Positions 12,805 to 23,117 of a stretch of 64,000 bases of DNA are shown piece by piece. Position 1 is the stretch's first letter. Each line of letters starts with the position of its first letter. The stretch comes from Diorhabda sublineata. Taxonomy: Eukaryota; Arthropoda; Insecta; Coleoptera; Chrysomelidae. The notes below the pieces were generated by a model. It did not search any database. It was not told the DNA's origin and worked only from the letters and a program-made list of their open reading frames with translations. The stretch is taken from assembly GCF_026230105.1 (NCBI RefSeq), contig NC_079474.1, positions 29,030,294 to 29,094,293 of the forward strand, written 5' to 3'. The position numbers and the translations under genes are program-made.

Positions 12805-13015
12805 TTGGTACTGATTACACTGTTTACACAACTCATAATTACACTGTATGACGCGCGTTTCGATAACTAAGTTATCGTCTTCAGAGACTGAAGGTTAATT
12901 CCTTCATGCTTATCTTCAGTCTCTAAAGTCGATAACTTGGTTATTGAAATGTGCGTCAGACAGTATAATTGTGAATGTATCCGGTATGAATATCACCAAC
13001 GTTGTTAGAAATTTC
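12805..13015. mobile_element. inverted pair of Penelope terminal repeats (palindrome)
   Basis: Two copies of the Penelope-type terminus lie tail to tail with only about 15-20 bp between them: a minus-strand copy ending near 12896 and a plus-strand copy from about 12912. Both have the GACGCGCGTTTCGATAAC-type sequence in opposite orientation, with matching outer flanks. At 58.3-58.9 kb the same two termini flank an internal coding remnant, so this copy probably lost its whole inside. The DNA or RNA of this stretch can fold into one long hairpin. Confidence 0.65.
12844..12890 (-). ncRNA. hammerhead-ribozyme-like motif (best core in window)
   Basis: Read on the minus strand, in order: stem I 5' strand CAGTCT, core CTGAAGA (fits CUGANGA), stem II GATAAC-TTA-GTTATC after one extra C, core GAAA, a very short stem III (AC-GCGC-GT), cleavage triplet GTC, then the stem I 3' strand ATACAG (AGAC in sister copies, pairing with GTCT). 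Penelope-like elements are known to carry hammerhead motifs with a minimal stem III. The core is intact here; one stem I position is mismatched. Activity is untested. Confidence 0.6.
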
Positions 13016-13355
13016 AACTTAGTCTACATAATCAACATAGTCAACATAATATTATGGTGAAGTTTTGTTGTTAAAACTGATATAAAAAATAGGTGAAAAC
13101 AATATCCTTTAGACGATGGAACACTGATAAATAGTGTGAGGAGCTTTCAACATTTGTATGACCAAAAGGAACCATACCATTAATTTATAATTATCCTGAA
13201 TTTACTGCATAAACCAAAAAATTACCACCAAGAAAGTTTAGTTTAATGTTAATTTTAATTTAGTTTTCATTTTGGCTGTATGAATCAAGCATTCAATTTG
13301 ACTTTAACAGGTTAACTGTGTTTCTGAAATATATAACTATGTATTATCGGTCCCC
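13016..13355. other. spacer without a recognised feature
   Basis: AT-rich sequence between the Penelope palindrome and the piggyBac remnant. I see no coding frame, repeat or splice context in it. Confidence 0.35.
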
Positions 13356-13359
13356 TGGG

Positions 13360-14149
13360 ACCGGTGGTTTGACACGGACATCGTGCGTTACCAGTCTTTG
13401 GGGCCCGGTAAATACGATATTAGCTTTTCAATTTTTATAGTTCTATGATATAAATTATAAAAGGTTTAAGATCAATTATTAAAAATAAAAACGTGTAAAA
13501 ACTTACTGTTATCATCCGTTTTGTAATCAGTTGTCGTATTTAAGAGTTTTTAATGTGTCAGGTAACTTACTATTTTTTACAGATTTAGATAAAAACGTCA
13601 AACAACATGGAATACTTCATAAAGGTTCATTAGTATGAATGCTGTTTTGGAATAAAAAAAATTGTTAATTAAATATATTGTTAGAAAAAAAAACAATTTA
13701 GTTATTAAAGCAAGATAAGCACATTCCTGGTTGTCCAGGACATTCATTGCAGTAACTTATTACTTTTATAACCAAGTTACTTGCATTTTTGCTGGAATGG
13801 GTTTTTATTAATTTATTATGGCATCCCTGGCGTTGTCTTCTCCTTTTCTTTCCTGGCTGGGACGGTTTAACAAAGATATGTAGAACTCTTTTGGGAATAG
13901 TAGCAAGTGTTACAAAGATTTTCTTGATACGGAATAAGAGCTCATCTGATCGTAAAAATCTACTCATGTTTTTGCTTTATTGTAATCAATGATTACTTTT
14001 GGTTTAAGTATAGGTTTCCCCCTGCCAGTTTCGATTTCCTGTTGATTTAAAAGTGATTGTGTGATTACTTAACATTAGAACGGACCGTTTGGTGTTGTTT
14101 CGAGTATCACAAATTTCTTCTTTTTTCATTTTTTGGAGTAGTATTTTAC

Positions 14150-14215
<66 letters not shown>

Positions 14216-14395
14216 AAGGCGAGTCTTGATATTGTTTCAACTCATCAGCATCATTGTAACTCCCATATATATCATGTCACTCATTTTCATCATCATTTGC
14301 AGATTCCGATACACTCTCATCATCGGTACTTACATCACTATCCGATTCATCTGAAGAAATTACATCCTCAGGGACCGGTAAAGTAGCAAACCTGT
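13360..14395 (-). mobile_element. piggyBac-like element remnant
   Basis: Two ends of a piggyBac-type transposase survive on the minus strand. Near 14390-14260 is an acidic N-terminal stretch (PEDVISSDESDSD, then ESANDDENE). At 13967-13698 is the C-terminus with basic KKRRRQRQGCHNK and the Cys cluster YCNECPGQPGMCLSCF before the stop, as in the C-terminal Cys-rich domain of piggyBac-derived proteins. The catalytic middle is deleted; an (AT)n tract lies in its place. GGGACCGG motifs near 13367 and 14376 may be end or subterminal repeats. The copy cannot be autonomous. Confidence 0.6.
14152..14211. repeat. (AT)n microsatellite
   Basis: An uninterrupted run of about 30 AT dinucleotides inside the piggyBac remnant. 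Open frames across it on both strands (IYIYIY runs) are artefacts of the repeat. Confidence 0.95.
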
Positions 14396-14699
14396 TAATC
14401 TAAATCTTATTATATTGTTAATTGTGCATACTTTCAAATTTCTTGTAAAAGTTGTAGTTAATAAGTATTTTTAAGAAAAGTGCGTTTTCAAAAGACGATT
14501 CATTTTCGATTAAGACGATACAATTTATTTCTAGGCAACATTTTTAACATTGATGTTTTTAAAGATAGGTGAGAGAATACCGTTTCAGAAAATGTATTAA
14601 TTTTTTAACATGTAGTTTTCAGTTAATCCTGAACATTTTTCGTGAATAAAGAGAATCCATAATTTTTCAAATTTTCCATCTTGATTCTAATATACAAAA

Positions 14700-14978
14700 C
14701 TACATTGTCTGATTTGTCTGTGCTTTAAATTGTACTAAAATAATCAAATACGTAGCAAGTGCTGATATGAATACTGGAATTGTTTGTTGATTTATAGTAA
14801 AAAAACCATAGACGGTGAATTTTGGTCGAAGCTCCTTTATAAATACAGATAATCCTTCGAGCTCTTCGAATAGAATAGGATCTTGAACACCAGCTTGCAA
14901 TACGTTGCATACTTTTGCTAGTCGGATGGCTCCTTTTTCAACTTTGTCGCATGACATCACGGTTATCACTGTAATGAT
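14700..14978 (-). CDS. gustatory receptor C-terminal exon (TM6-TM7)
   Basis: This exon encodes the last 92 residues of an insect gustatory receptor (7tm_7 family). It contains a Cys-rich helix (VCNVLQAGVQDPILFEELEG), the FTVYGFFTIN block before TM7, and the family signature TY-x5-QF (TYLIILVQF) followed by a short tail and TAG. The acceptor TTGTTCTAG gives a phase 0 start at 14978, matching the phase 0 donors of both upstream 5' exons at 17419 and 21657. A possible polyadenylation signal (AATAAA, minus strand) is at 14529-14524. It is the only TY-x5-QF exon I find between 14.7 and 22.5 kb, so it may serve one or both 5' exons. Confidence 0.85.
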   Translation of the reverse strand: MITVITVMSCDKVEKGAIRLAKVCNVLQAGVQDPILFEELEGLSVFIKELRPKFTVYGFFTINQQTIPVFISALATYLIILVQFKAQTNQTM

Positions 14979-14989
14979 CTAGAACAATA

Positions 14990-16320
14990 CTTATCGGATT
15001 AGTGAAATTTTAAGCATACAAACGTGATGATAAAATTAATAACTAAATGATAGGTAACTAGCATTGTTGTTGAGGTATCCAAATGCACGTGTGATTTCAT
15101 ATGAGGTTTTAGTGAACAGACTCGAGCTATATCGGCTAGAATTTTGTATTTAAGCACTATTTGCTGCAATTAATTAATATTGAAGTGTAAACGTTTTACC
15201 AAATCCTCTGAATATATTGATATCTATTTATAATAATATTAATTATTATTAGCATAACTTTGATCGGCCATGCCTCGTTCTGTTTACTATAACCTAACCT
15301 AACCTAACTATAAATATATAGGTAAGGATGTTCAATTCCCGCATTTGCGCATACGAATTGATCTTTAGCGAGTACAGATTAATGCAGATTCTTAGCTCGG
15401 CTACGTTTGTTCTATTTTTTACTTCGCGGCCTTTTTTTATGTTTCTATTGATATTTTGATGAAGATCCAAATAGGTCCAAACGTCAAGATTTTTATCTAT
15501 TTAAAAACTAATTTTCAATTAAAATAAGACCTGAAATCAGTTGCCAAAGACGAAGAGACCTCCATGTTGACGATGGATTCGAACGTCTACTGTTTTGATT
15601 CTCAAACAAATATAAAGCGCGTAAAATTGCTGAAGTGAGTAAAATGACAAATTGTCGTGCGGGAATGCATATGCGCGTACGAATGCTATCCGTGGCTTGT
15701 CGGTTATGCGTTCAGTTTAGACTGAGCACTTAACGATCGCTATGTCTACGATCATGCTTGCGTCCAGGTCGCCTTTTTGTAAATTCTTTGCACAGTTAAC
15801 GTAAAGAGACTTACATGTGAACAGTTTCACACATTATTTGGTCTTCTTAAAAATCAAGGTTTTTTCCTACTTTGTTTGTATGTTAGAGAAGGTTTTCAGA
15901 GACAAACAACAAGATTTAATAACGCCGTTAAGTTGAAAAGAAGCTTGCAGTAACTTTAAAGTAAGTCTTTATTATTATATACATTTATTGTTAAGTTTAA
16001 ACATTATAAAATGAAAATATGTCAAAATTATTCAAATTGTTTATTATATACGTTGCTGTTAAAATGTCGAATACAACGTTAACATGACCATCGACATAAG
16101 AAACTCTTTAAAGGGTTTCCAAAATCAGTCGTGGTCGCTAGTCGCAAGCATGGCCACCTACATAACAAACAATGCAATACATCACTGCGACCTGGTTTGT
16201 GTCGCAGCGACTAGGATGCAAGCATGGCCGTATATTAGATGTCAATTATTTCACGTAAGTTCCTAATCTCATTCTAATAAAATGTTCAATACTATTATAA
16301 AATATCTTCCAATGGTTTTA
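14990..16320. other. receptor intron, proximal part
   Basis: Part of the intron between the receptor exon ending at 17419 and the C-terminal exon. It holds a short telomere-like repeat at 15293 and a diverged direct repeat (GCATTTGCGCATACGAAT near 15341 and GCATATGCGCGTACGAAT near 15667) that may mark the ends of an old insertion. No coding frame is recognised. Confidence 0.35.
15293..15309. repeat. short (CCTAA)n tract
   Basis: Three perfect CCTAA units, the complement of the common insect telomere repeat TTAGG. A two-unit copy lies near 30812. Such short internal tracts are common and do not imply a telomere. Confidence 0.6.
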
Positions 16321-16324
16321 ATTT

Positions 16325-17390
16325 GCAATATGTCTACGAGGGTTATGTGTTAAATTTTGAGATATGGCGACACTGATGTGAATGTGTCATTGCTATCATA
16401 AAGTTTGACATTTTTAATGGTGAACGTACTCAATACGTGTTGTCATGCGAGTGCTAGTTGAGTTGTTTACAGATACTTAAAATATTCATCTTGATAAAAA
16501 AATGGAATTAAATCGCAAACATTTTCGTGTGATGATTTCCTATGACTTGGACGTGGATTAAACCAACAGTAGTGTGGCGATCAACGCGCTTCGACTATTG
16601 GTGATGAAGCATCATCTCGAGCCACTTTTTGCGCTGGTCTGGTTTTCCGAATTTAATCGTGATCGCACTCCGCTACAGGATGAATTTCGTAAAGGTCGTC
16701 CAAAATCGACTGTTGTGCCAGAAAATATCGATGTTGTATGTAAACTGATATTACAAAATCGTCATGTGATATACCCTGAGATTGAGCCATTCTTAAGCAT
16801 TAGTTTCATTCGTATACATTCAATATTACATCAACACTAGGCTATCAAAAAGATTAATTCGCGTTGGATACTGCATAATTTGACAATCCGCCAAAAAAAA
16901 GCTCGAGTCGATTTGTACTGAAAAAATTCAATCGTGGTGATTCAAAAGACGTCTATAAGATCGTGATGGGCGACAAATTAATGGATCTATGCATATGAAT
17001 CCGAAAGTAAACAATGATTGGATCTATGGGTGTTTGAAACCGAGCCAAATCCAACAAAAGTTGGTCGCGCTCGAAGTACTTCGAAGCAAATGACCAATAG
17101 GTGAAACAAAAACGTTGAAATCGATGTGTCATCCGCCGAACTGTCCTTGTTTGGCAGATTAAAAATAAATTGCGAGGTCAACGTTTTTCTACACCCAAAG
17201 AAGCGGTTGATGCGTTCATATCACATGCTTTGGTGGTACTTCAATCGATGAAAAAAATGCTTCGACAGTTGGTTTCAAACACATGCAAAAGTAAATTAAT
17301 CTTAGTATACAATATTTTGAAAAATAATAAAGCCATATCCAATTATAAATATTTGTTTTTATTTATTGCAAAATAGTTACGAATTAATTT
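16325..17390 (+). mobile_element. internally deleted mariner in a receptor intron
   Basis: A decayed mariner copy lies on the plus strand, opposite to the receptor gene. A mariner-type leader (GATATGGCGACACTGATGTG) precedes the ATG at 16502. The frame then has a stop and resumes with helix-turn-helix blocks (FSEFNRDRTPLQDEFRKGRP, PENIDVVCKLILQ). Remnants of the WIYAYE and TSKQM blocks follow near 16987-17090. Most of the catalytic domain is deleted, and the C-terminal part resumes with KLRGQRFSTPKEAVDAF. The 3' end lies about 30-40 bp from the splice donor at 17418. I could not see a clean right terminal repeat. Confidence 0.85.
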
Positions 17391-17418
17391 TAATTATAAT
17401 TTTTTCTATTTTACTTAC

Positions 17419-18243
17419 AGAGCTCGTTATTAAAAATAATAAAGATGGCAGCTTAGATTCTGTTATCTCCTGGCTTTTGTGCGCATTTAAATTCATCAGC
17501 ATATTTACTTCGTACATGTACTCAATAAAACAAGTTGCAATACAGATGAAAAACCAAATTCCAAAAATTTCATTACTCCTCTGAACCACGTAAAACTGAT
17601 CTCTATAGCTATTTTTTAATTTTTTAATGTGAAATAGAATATCTGGATTGTAATTGAACGATAATTCTTTAATTTCAGATAACCAATAATGTTGTTTGTT
17701 AAATAAAATATGAGTCATTTCTGTAAAACACATTACAGCGACGCCGTATTGAGTTATTGTGATTATAAGTAGAGTTTCTTGTATTAATCGGATCCAGCAG
17801 AATTTTTTTGTTAGATATGCCAGAGTAAATCCATTTCCACAAATAATGCAAATTATAATCAACCCGTGTTTCAGATATTTGAATCTTAAAAGCTCCCGAG
17901 TTCCAGTTTCTTCTTTATCAAGTATTTCAAATATAGTTTTCCATTTTGTTCTACTATTGAATAATCCATAAAAAATTGACAAAAGTATAATTTCAGTATG
18001 TAATAGAAGTAAAGACACCATAACAATATCTGGCACATCTGTTGATTCATCTAATATGGCGGCATATCTAACCGATAATAAACCTATAAGGATAAGAGAC
18101 ATTATCACTATTTTTTGTACAATGTTTCCAATGCTCTCTTTTTTTAAGTTCCAGGGGAACAAACCAACAAAAGTTGCGTATCTGTAAATAGTTTTTAAAT
18201 AAAAAGAATCTCTTTTTATGTTTGGTATCTTGAAATACATCAT
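17419..18243 (-). CDS. gustatory receptor 5' exon B (TM1-TM5)
   Basis: This exon encodes 275 residues of an insect gustatory receptor, from ATG at 18243 (or the adjacent ATG at 18240) to a phase 0 donor CTCT before GTAAGTAA. The frame opens 21 codons earlier with a TTG preceded by TGA, so the Met pair before YFKIPNIK, which aligns with the sister exon, is the better start. It has the N-terminal FVGLFPWNL block, several hydrophobic segments, the intracellular loop SEIKELSFNYNPDILFHIKK and the NEIFGIWFFICIATCF segment typical of the family. Joined to 14978-14700 it would give a 367-residue receptor, a usual length. The ligand cannot be inferred. Confidence 0.85.
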
Positions 18244-18310
18244 CACAGTTACAAAGACCAAGTCGAATAATACTTCGTAGAAAGAAAGCAATACGGTGAG
18301 AAACAATCAA

Positions 18311-20490
18311 TAACTCATTAGTTATATTAATTCGTTTCTATAGAAGACCCTCACCTTAATACAATAATATTATTGTTTTTTTATTATTCTATTGTGAATT
18401 CTTATTTTATCATAATACTCTGAATTGGGTTACCTTTTTTATACCTTGCTGTTTAGTAGTAATTTAGGATATACGGCACGCGATTGTCAAGAATTTTCAA
18501 TTAAAACGAATGGCTTGTGTTATTTTCTCAATCAAGAAACCAATGTTGACAATACAATAATAGATAAGCAATTATGTTTAGTACAATCAATAAATACACA
18601 ATTCATTACACAAAGTAATTTATTCATATGAAAGCCTTTTAATTTCCATAAGTATTTGGAAATAATAGATATATTATACAAGGGACACAAATATATCCGT
18701 CTATATATTCATTTTAGCTTTTCGTTGCTAAATTGTATGGATTCTTCTGATTGAAAACTATATTTTAAAGCAGGTGAAAAATTGACGTTTCGACTTATTT
18801 CGGTCTGTATTTTATTTTTCATTTTAGCTAAATGTTGAACTTTATTTTCATAAGAATGTAAAACCAGGCAACATGTAATATACAATAAGTATTTTATTTA
18901 CGGCTAGACAGCACAAACTACCTATTTTATATACGTTTCACACAGATGGCCCAGGGCTGAATCATTTTTGTAGTTAAAGATCTGAGCCCTAAATGGATCT
19001 GCTAGAATAAATATGTATGAAGCTGGCGAATATATGACACAAAACTGAATAATTTAATGCTGGTATGCATTTTACAGCATAGATAAAAAATATTTAGTTC
19101 TACAGTTTTTTCTTGATGTTATTGTTGTTGTGTTGTGTCGTTTTGATTATGTATAGTGTTAGTTGTTAATTTTTTAAACTGTCTTTCAGTAAATGTTGTG
19201 TGTAACATTACGGATCTATTAGTGTAATAGATTTATTCCCAAATCTTCATAGAGACTTAGAACAGTAAATAGACGGCTGTCGACTATAAACAATACTAAA
19301 TTAACGTATTTCCCTAACATGTCCCGCGCTCCGCAACAAAGTGAAACGGGACGCTATTTGTCCCATATTTTACTTCCACGAGTGACAAAATTAGAAAAAC
19401 TAAATGAAAAGTTACAAAAAATGTATGCCACAATGTAAAGTTATATTACCATGACACTATTATTTTATTATTTTCAATTACTGTTTTGATCAAAGTAACT
19501 TTAATCTTTATTTTAAACAATCAAGTTGATTTACACCAAACTTTCGTTCATATATTATTATATTTTAATAATTTGATCAAAAAATTAATATTCATTCATA
19601 TATTAATACTAAGGTCCAGATAATACATTTTACAAAAAGTACGTTTTAAAGGTTATTTTTTTAACCTTATGTTTCTTTATTTCTAAAAAGATTTTCCCGC
19701 TCTTGCTTTTTGGGCAACCCTGTATGAAGTATAAAAATTATTAAACTTAGGTATAATTACTTAATATGTTACATCTTAATTGGTTAAGTTTGTATGGAAT
19801 ATTTTAAATTAAAATACATACATTCTACAAGATTCAGTTTTACTATATTAATAAATAATATTACGTTTTGTTTAAATTATTATTATAATTTAAATATTAT
19901 CATATTTCTTCCAAACCCCGTTTTGTTACATTTCACTTGAATTCAAATTTGCCAGTATTTTATATTTATTCACTGAATAGTGACGTCATTATCTGAGTAT
20001 AAAATACTCACAGTATTACTGAGTGTCTGAGTTCACTTTAAATGGAAAGTACTAGACCTTCTAGTAGGAATATCAAAAGGTAAAAACATGTAACAACTAT
20101 AAATTTATTTTTGTGATAACCATAATACGCTCGAAAAGCTGACTTGTTAGTTATTATAATAAATATAATTCTATTCAATTATCTACGTGAAAAAAATTAA
20201 TGAGTTTTGAAAGATGCAGATGAAAGATTAAAAGATGGTGATTTCTTGCTTACAATAGCAAACAAGCACTCAAGAAAATATAAAAAAATGGTATAGTGGT
20301 AGTCACAGAACATACCCTGATATGTTCTGTGGTGGTAATTTTATAATGATTATGTATTTATCAAAGTCACTGTCACCTCAACGGACACCTAAAGACGCTA
20401 GACTTAGGAGATAATGCAGCCTGCAGATTCTTTTGCGCAGAGAACATAACCTCTATCCACACTCTCTCTAAGTGTAAGTATCTGATACTC
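18311..20490. other. intergenic or intronic stretch between receptor exons
   Basis: I searched the minus strand here for a C-terminal receptor exon (TY-x5-QF) and found none. Several AT-rich stretches and a GTCCCGC/GGGAC-containing segment near 19320-19370 are unexplained. No other coding frame is recognised. Confidence 0.4.
20304..20331. repeat. perfect short hairpin
   Basis: An 11-bp perfect inverted repeat, CACAGAACATA and TATGTTCTGTG, flanks a 6-base loop. It could be a transposon end, a recombination scar or a structured RNA; nothing around it decides. Confidence 0.6.
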
Positions 20491-20497
20491 TTATATA

Positions 20498-20865
20498 CAG
20501 TACAACATCGTAAATCCGGAATCGCTGGAAAAGGATCGGTTCCAGATTTTAGATCATACGAACATTTGAATGCATTTATGGTCGCGCTAACGAGAAACCA
20601 TATCGAATTACATAATAATGTAAACCGAGGGAGAGGTATTATAAATAGCAGTTAAAATAACTTTAATAAAAGTAATAATGAAGAAACAATAAATTAAAAA
20701 AAATTATAACTGGGAAAAGGTAAAAAATTCGGATTTTGTGTTATCCTTATGTATGGTGTCGCAATCTAGTGTAAAAAACAGAAGCTAAATATTGCGGTAC
20801 GAACGAATCTGTCCGGATTTTAGATATTCCGCGTTTTCAAAGTCCGGATTTACGATGTTCAATGG
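20498..20865. mobile_element. pogo/Tigger-like MITE
   Basis: The ends are inverted repeats: the left reads CAGTACAACATCGTAAATCC and the reverse complement of the right reads CATTGAACATCGTAAATCCG. A start of CAGT plus (A/T)CGTAAATCCGG and a TA at the left edge fit pogo-like elements. The element is about 370 bp with no coding frame, so it is a non-autonomous copy. Confidence 0.6.
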
Positions 20866-20869
20866 TATA

Positions 20870-21650
20870 CGTACGTACATGTATTTATCTATGTTTATTT
20901 TGTATTTTTTCAAATGTAATAAAAAAAACTGTCGGTTGTCTATTTTTCTGTTTCATTTCTGAAACTCCATTCTCCACATAATTAAAAATGAGAGTATATT
21001 TAAGACTACCTTTGGTCCAGTTATTTTTCGAAACAATTCCCTTTAATTGTATCACTCAAAATGATAGTTTTTAATCTAAAATTTGGATTTGAAGTATGCC
21101 GCCAAAAGCAGAAAGAAATTTGTTGCTTTATGTATGTTTAGTAGTGCTAATGAACCAAGAGATGGAGCTGAAACGAGAGCTCGACTTGACTATCTATAGG
21201 ATGTGGTCAATCTATGGTCACATCGAAAAAGACTGATAACTCCATTTGCCACGGTGGTGTACTCTCTTTCACTCATAGCTCCTCGAACATTCACTTTTAA
21301 AATGCCGCGTTTTGTAGAAAATGAAATACGATATCGCGGTTTTGAATATCAAATAATAAAAAACTTTTTTATGAGATGTCACGTTGCTCTTGTAAAGAGG
21401 CGATATCTTAAAAATAGAATTAAGCAAATAATGTACATATGGTAATACCACAGTTCGTTGAGGTACTAATACTATTTTTTTAACAATTGAAAAATAATAA
21501 AAGTTTCAAGGTACTTGGAGATTTAATGTATAAACTATTCGTTTATGGTAAATTTGTTTTATAAATTTAATACAAACTTATAATTGAATCATGTTTGTGT
21601 AAATTTTAAAACTAATGAAATAATGATACATATTTATTAAAAAATATTTT
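20870..21650. other. stretch downstream of receptor exon A
   Basis: No receptor C-terminal exon and no recognised gene. Small open frames at 21203-21451 on both strands show no family features. Confidence 0.35.
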
Positions 21651-21656
21651 ACTCAC

Positions 21657-22463
21657 AGAATATGAAACCAAAATCGCTATTATTGACGGTTTATCGACTG
21701 TTAACTGTTCGCCAGAATTTTCAATTAAGTTGATCAATAAATTAACATCATACATGAACAGAATAAATGATGATGCGAGGGAGATGAAAAACCAAATTCC
21801 ATAAATGTTATTAACATTTTGAACCAAGAAAAATAAATCTTTATAAGTGTTTTTGACTTTTTTAATATGAACTAAAATGTATGGGTTGTAATTAATTGAT
21901 ATTTTTCCAATTTCTGATAGCAAAATGGTTTGTTCATAAGTTATTATACGTGTGATTTCTACGAAGCTTGTAAGAGCAACTGCATATTGAAGATTTGTAA
22001 AAATTATGATAATTTCTTGTACTAATCTAATCCAAGAGAAAGCTCTCAATAAAAATACCACATTCCGTCCAATTACCAAAATTATCCAAGCAAAAATAAA
22101 CCAATAGCGTATATCTTTAGTGAATTTATCAGTTTTTTCCATATCGATGATTTTGAAAATACTTTTCCACGCAATTTTATTATGTAGTAATCCAAACAAC
22201 ACCGATAAAAGAATAATTTCAATGTTTATTAAAATTGTAGAGATGAAAAAAATATCTTGTGTATCCGTTGATTTGTCAAAACTGTGCGCATACTTAATAG
22301 CAAACAATCCCATTAGCACAAGAAACATTATTATTATTTTTTGTACGATATTTCCGAAACTTGCTGTATTTAAATTCCAAGGAAACAAACCGATGAATTT
22401 TCCGCATTTGTAAATGATTTTCAAGTAACAGTAAGATTTGATTTTTACTGGTTTATAATACAT
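21657..22463 (-). CDS. gustatory receptor 5' exon A (TM1-TM5)
   Basis: This exon is a sister of the one at 17419-18243. From ATG at 22463 it encodes 269 residues ending at a phase 0 donor (ATTCT before GTGAGT). The open frame starts 17 codons earlier at a TTG directly after TAA, so the Met before YYKPVKIK is chosen; it aligns with MYFKIPNIK of exon B. Shared blocks are FIGLFPWNL, FGNIVQKIIIMFLVLMG, SEIGKISINYNPYILVHIKK and NNIYGIWFFISLASSF. No private C-terminal exon was found between it and exon B. Joined to 14978-14700 it would make a 361-residue receptor. If it has no access to that exon, it would be a truncated pseudogene. Confidence 0.8.
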
Positions 22464-22513
22464 CGTTACACTCTCATAGTATGTTGCACTATAATGCTTA
22501 TTAAGGTTAAGCA

Positions 22514-23030
22514 ATTAAGTGAATTACAATCAATAAACACGAAATTCATCAATTTTGTTGACATAATTTCATAAAAACATAATCAACTGATAAATACTTT
22601 AATAATAATGGAATACAAGTTGACCTGTTTATATAACTGTTATTCTCATATGTTAGAAAATGAATTAATTTCATTTTCAAAAATTATATTAGTCCAATTC
22701 AATTAATAAAAGTGGCACCCATCTATCTCAAATGCTTTAACATTGAGAAAATTCGGTAGAACACCATCAACAGTCACAATTGCCTTATATGGAAAAACCC
22801 GATAATAAACTACCCAATTTGCCACCTACTTACATTCCACTATAAAATAGGTTATCTAATAACTTTAGGGCCAAAAGACCCTCGAAATTCTCTACTATAC
22901 AAAAGAACATAATGCGATAAGGACAATATCACTACATTTTAACGCTTACAATTACTCTCTCATTTCGATAATCAAGTTTCTAACTTCAGAAACCCAAAGT
23001 AAAGATTATGTGTTGATGAATTAGCACCAT
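22514..23030. other. spacer between receptor exon A and HMGCR
   Basis: AT-rich sequence without a recognised gene. It should hold the promoter of receptor exon A (minus strand, from 22463 upward) next to the 3' end of HMGCR. Confidence 0.4.
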
Positions 23031-23033
23031 CAA

Positions 23034-23039
23034 TTTATT
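23034..23039 (-). terminator. HMGCR polyadenylation signal
   Basis: AATAAA on the minus strand, about 80 bases after the HMGCR stop codon. It is the first such signal downstream. Confidence 0.55.
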
Positions 23040-23117
23040 ATCATCACTCTGAAAATAGAACAAATGATAAAATAGCTTGAAATAAAAATAAATCATTTAA
23101 TAAAATCAGTATCACAT

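Noticed and set aside
14057..14386. Plus-strand frame rich in IY repeats
   Set aside because: Translation of the AT microsatellite plus antisense of the piggyBac N-terminus.
15293..15309. Telomere or fusion point suggested by CCTAA units
   Set aside because: Only three units; such tracts are frequent by chance or insertion in insect genomes.
17170..17376. 68-codon plus-strand frame as a gene
   Set aside because: It is the C-terminal part of the deleted mariner.
18310..21650. Search for a private C-terminal exon of receptor exon A
   Set aside because: No TY-x5-QF coding pattern found on the minus strand; candidates such as the one near 19045 contain a stop.
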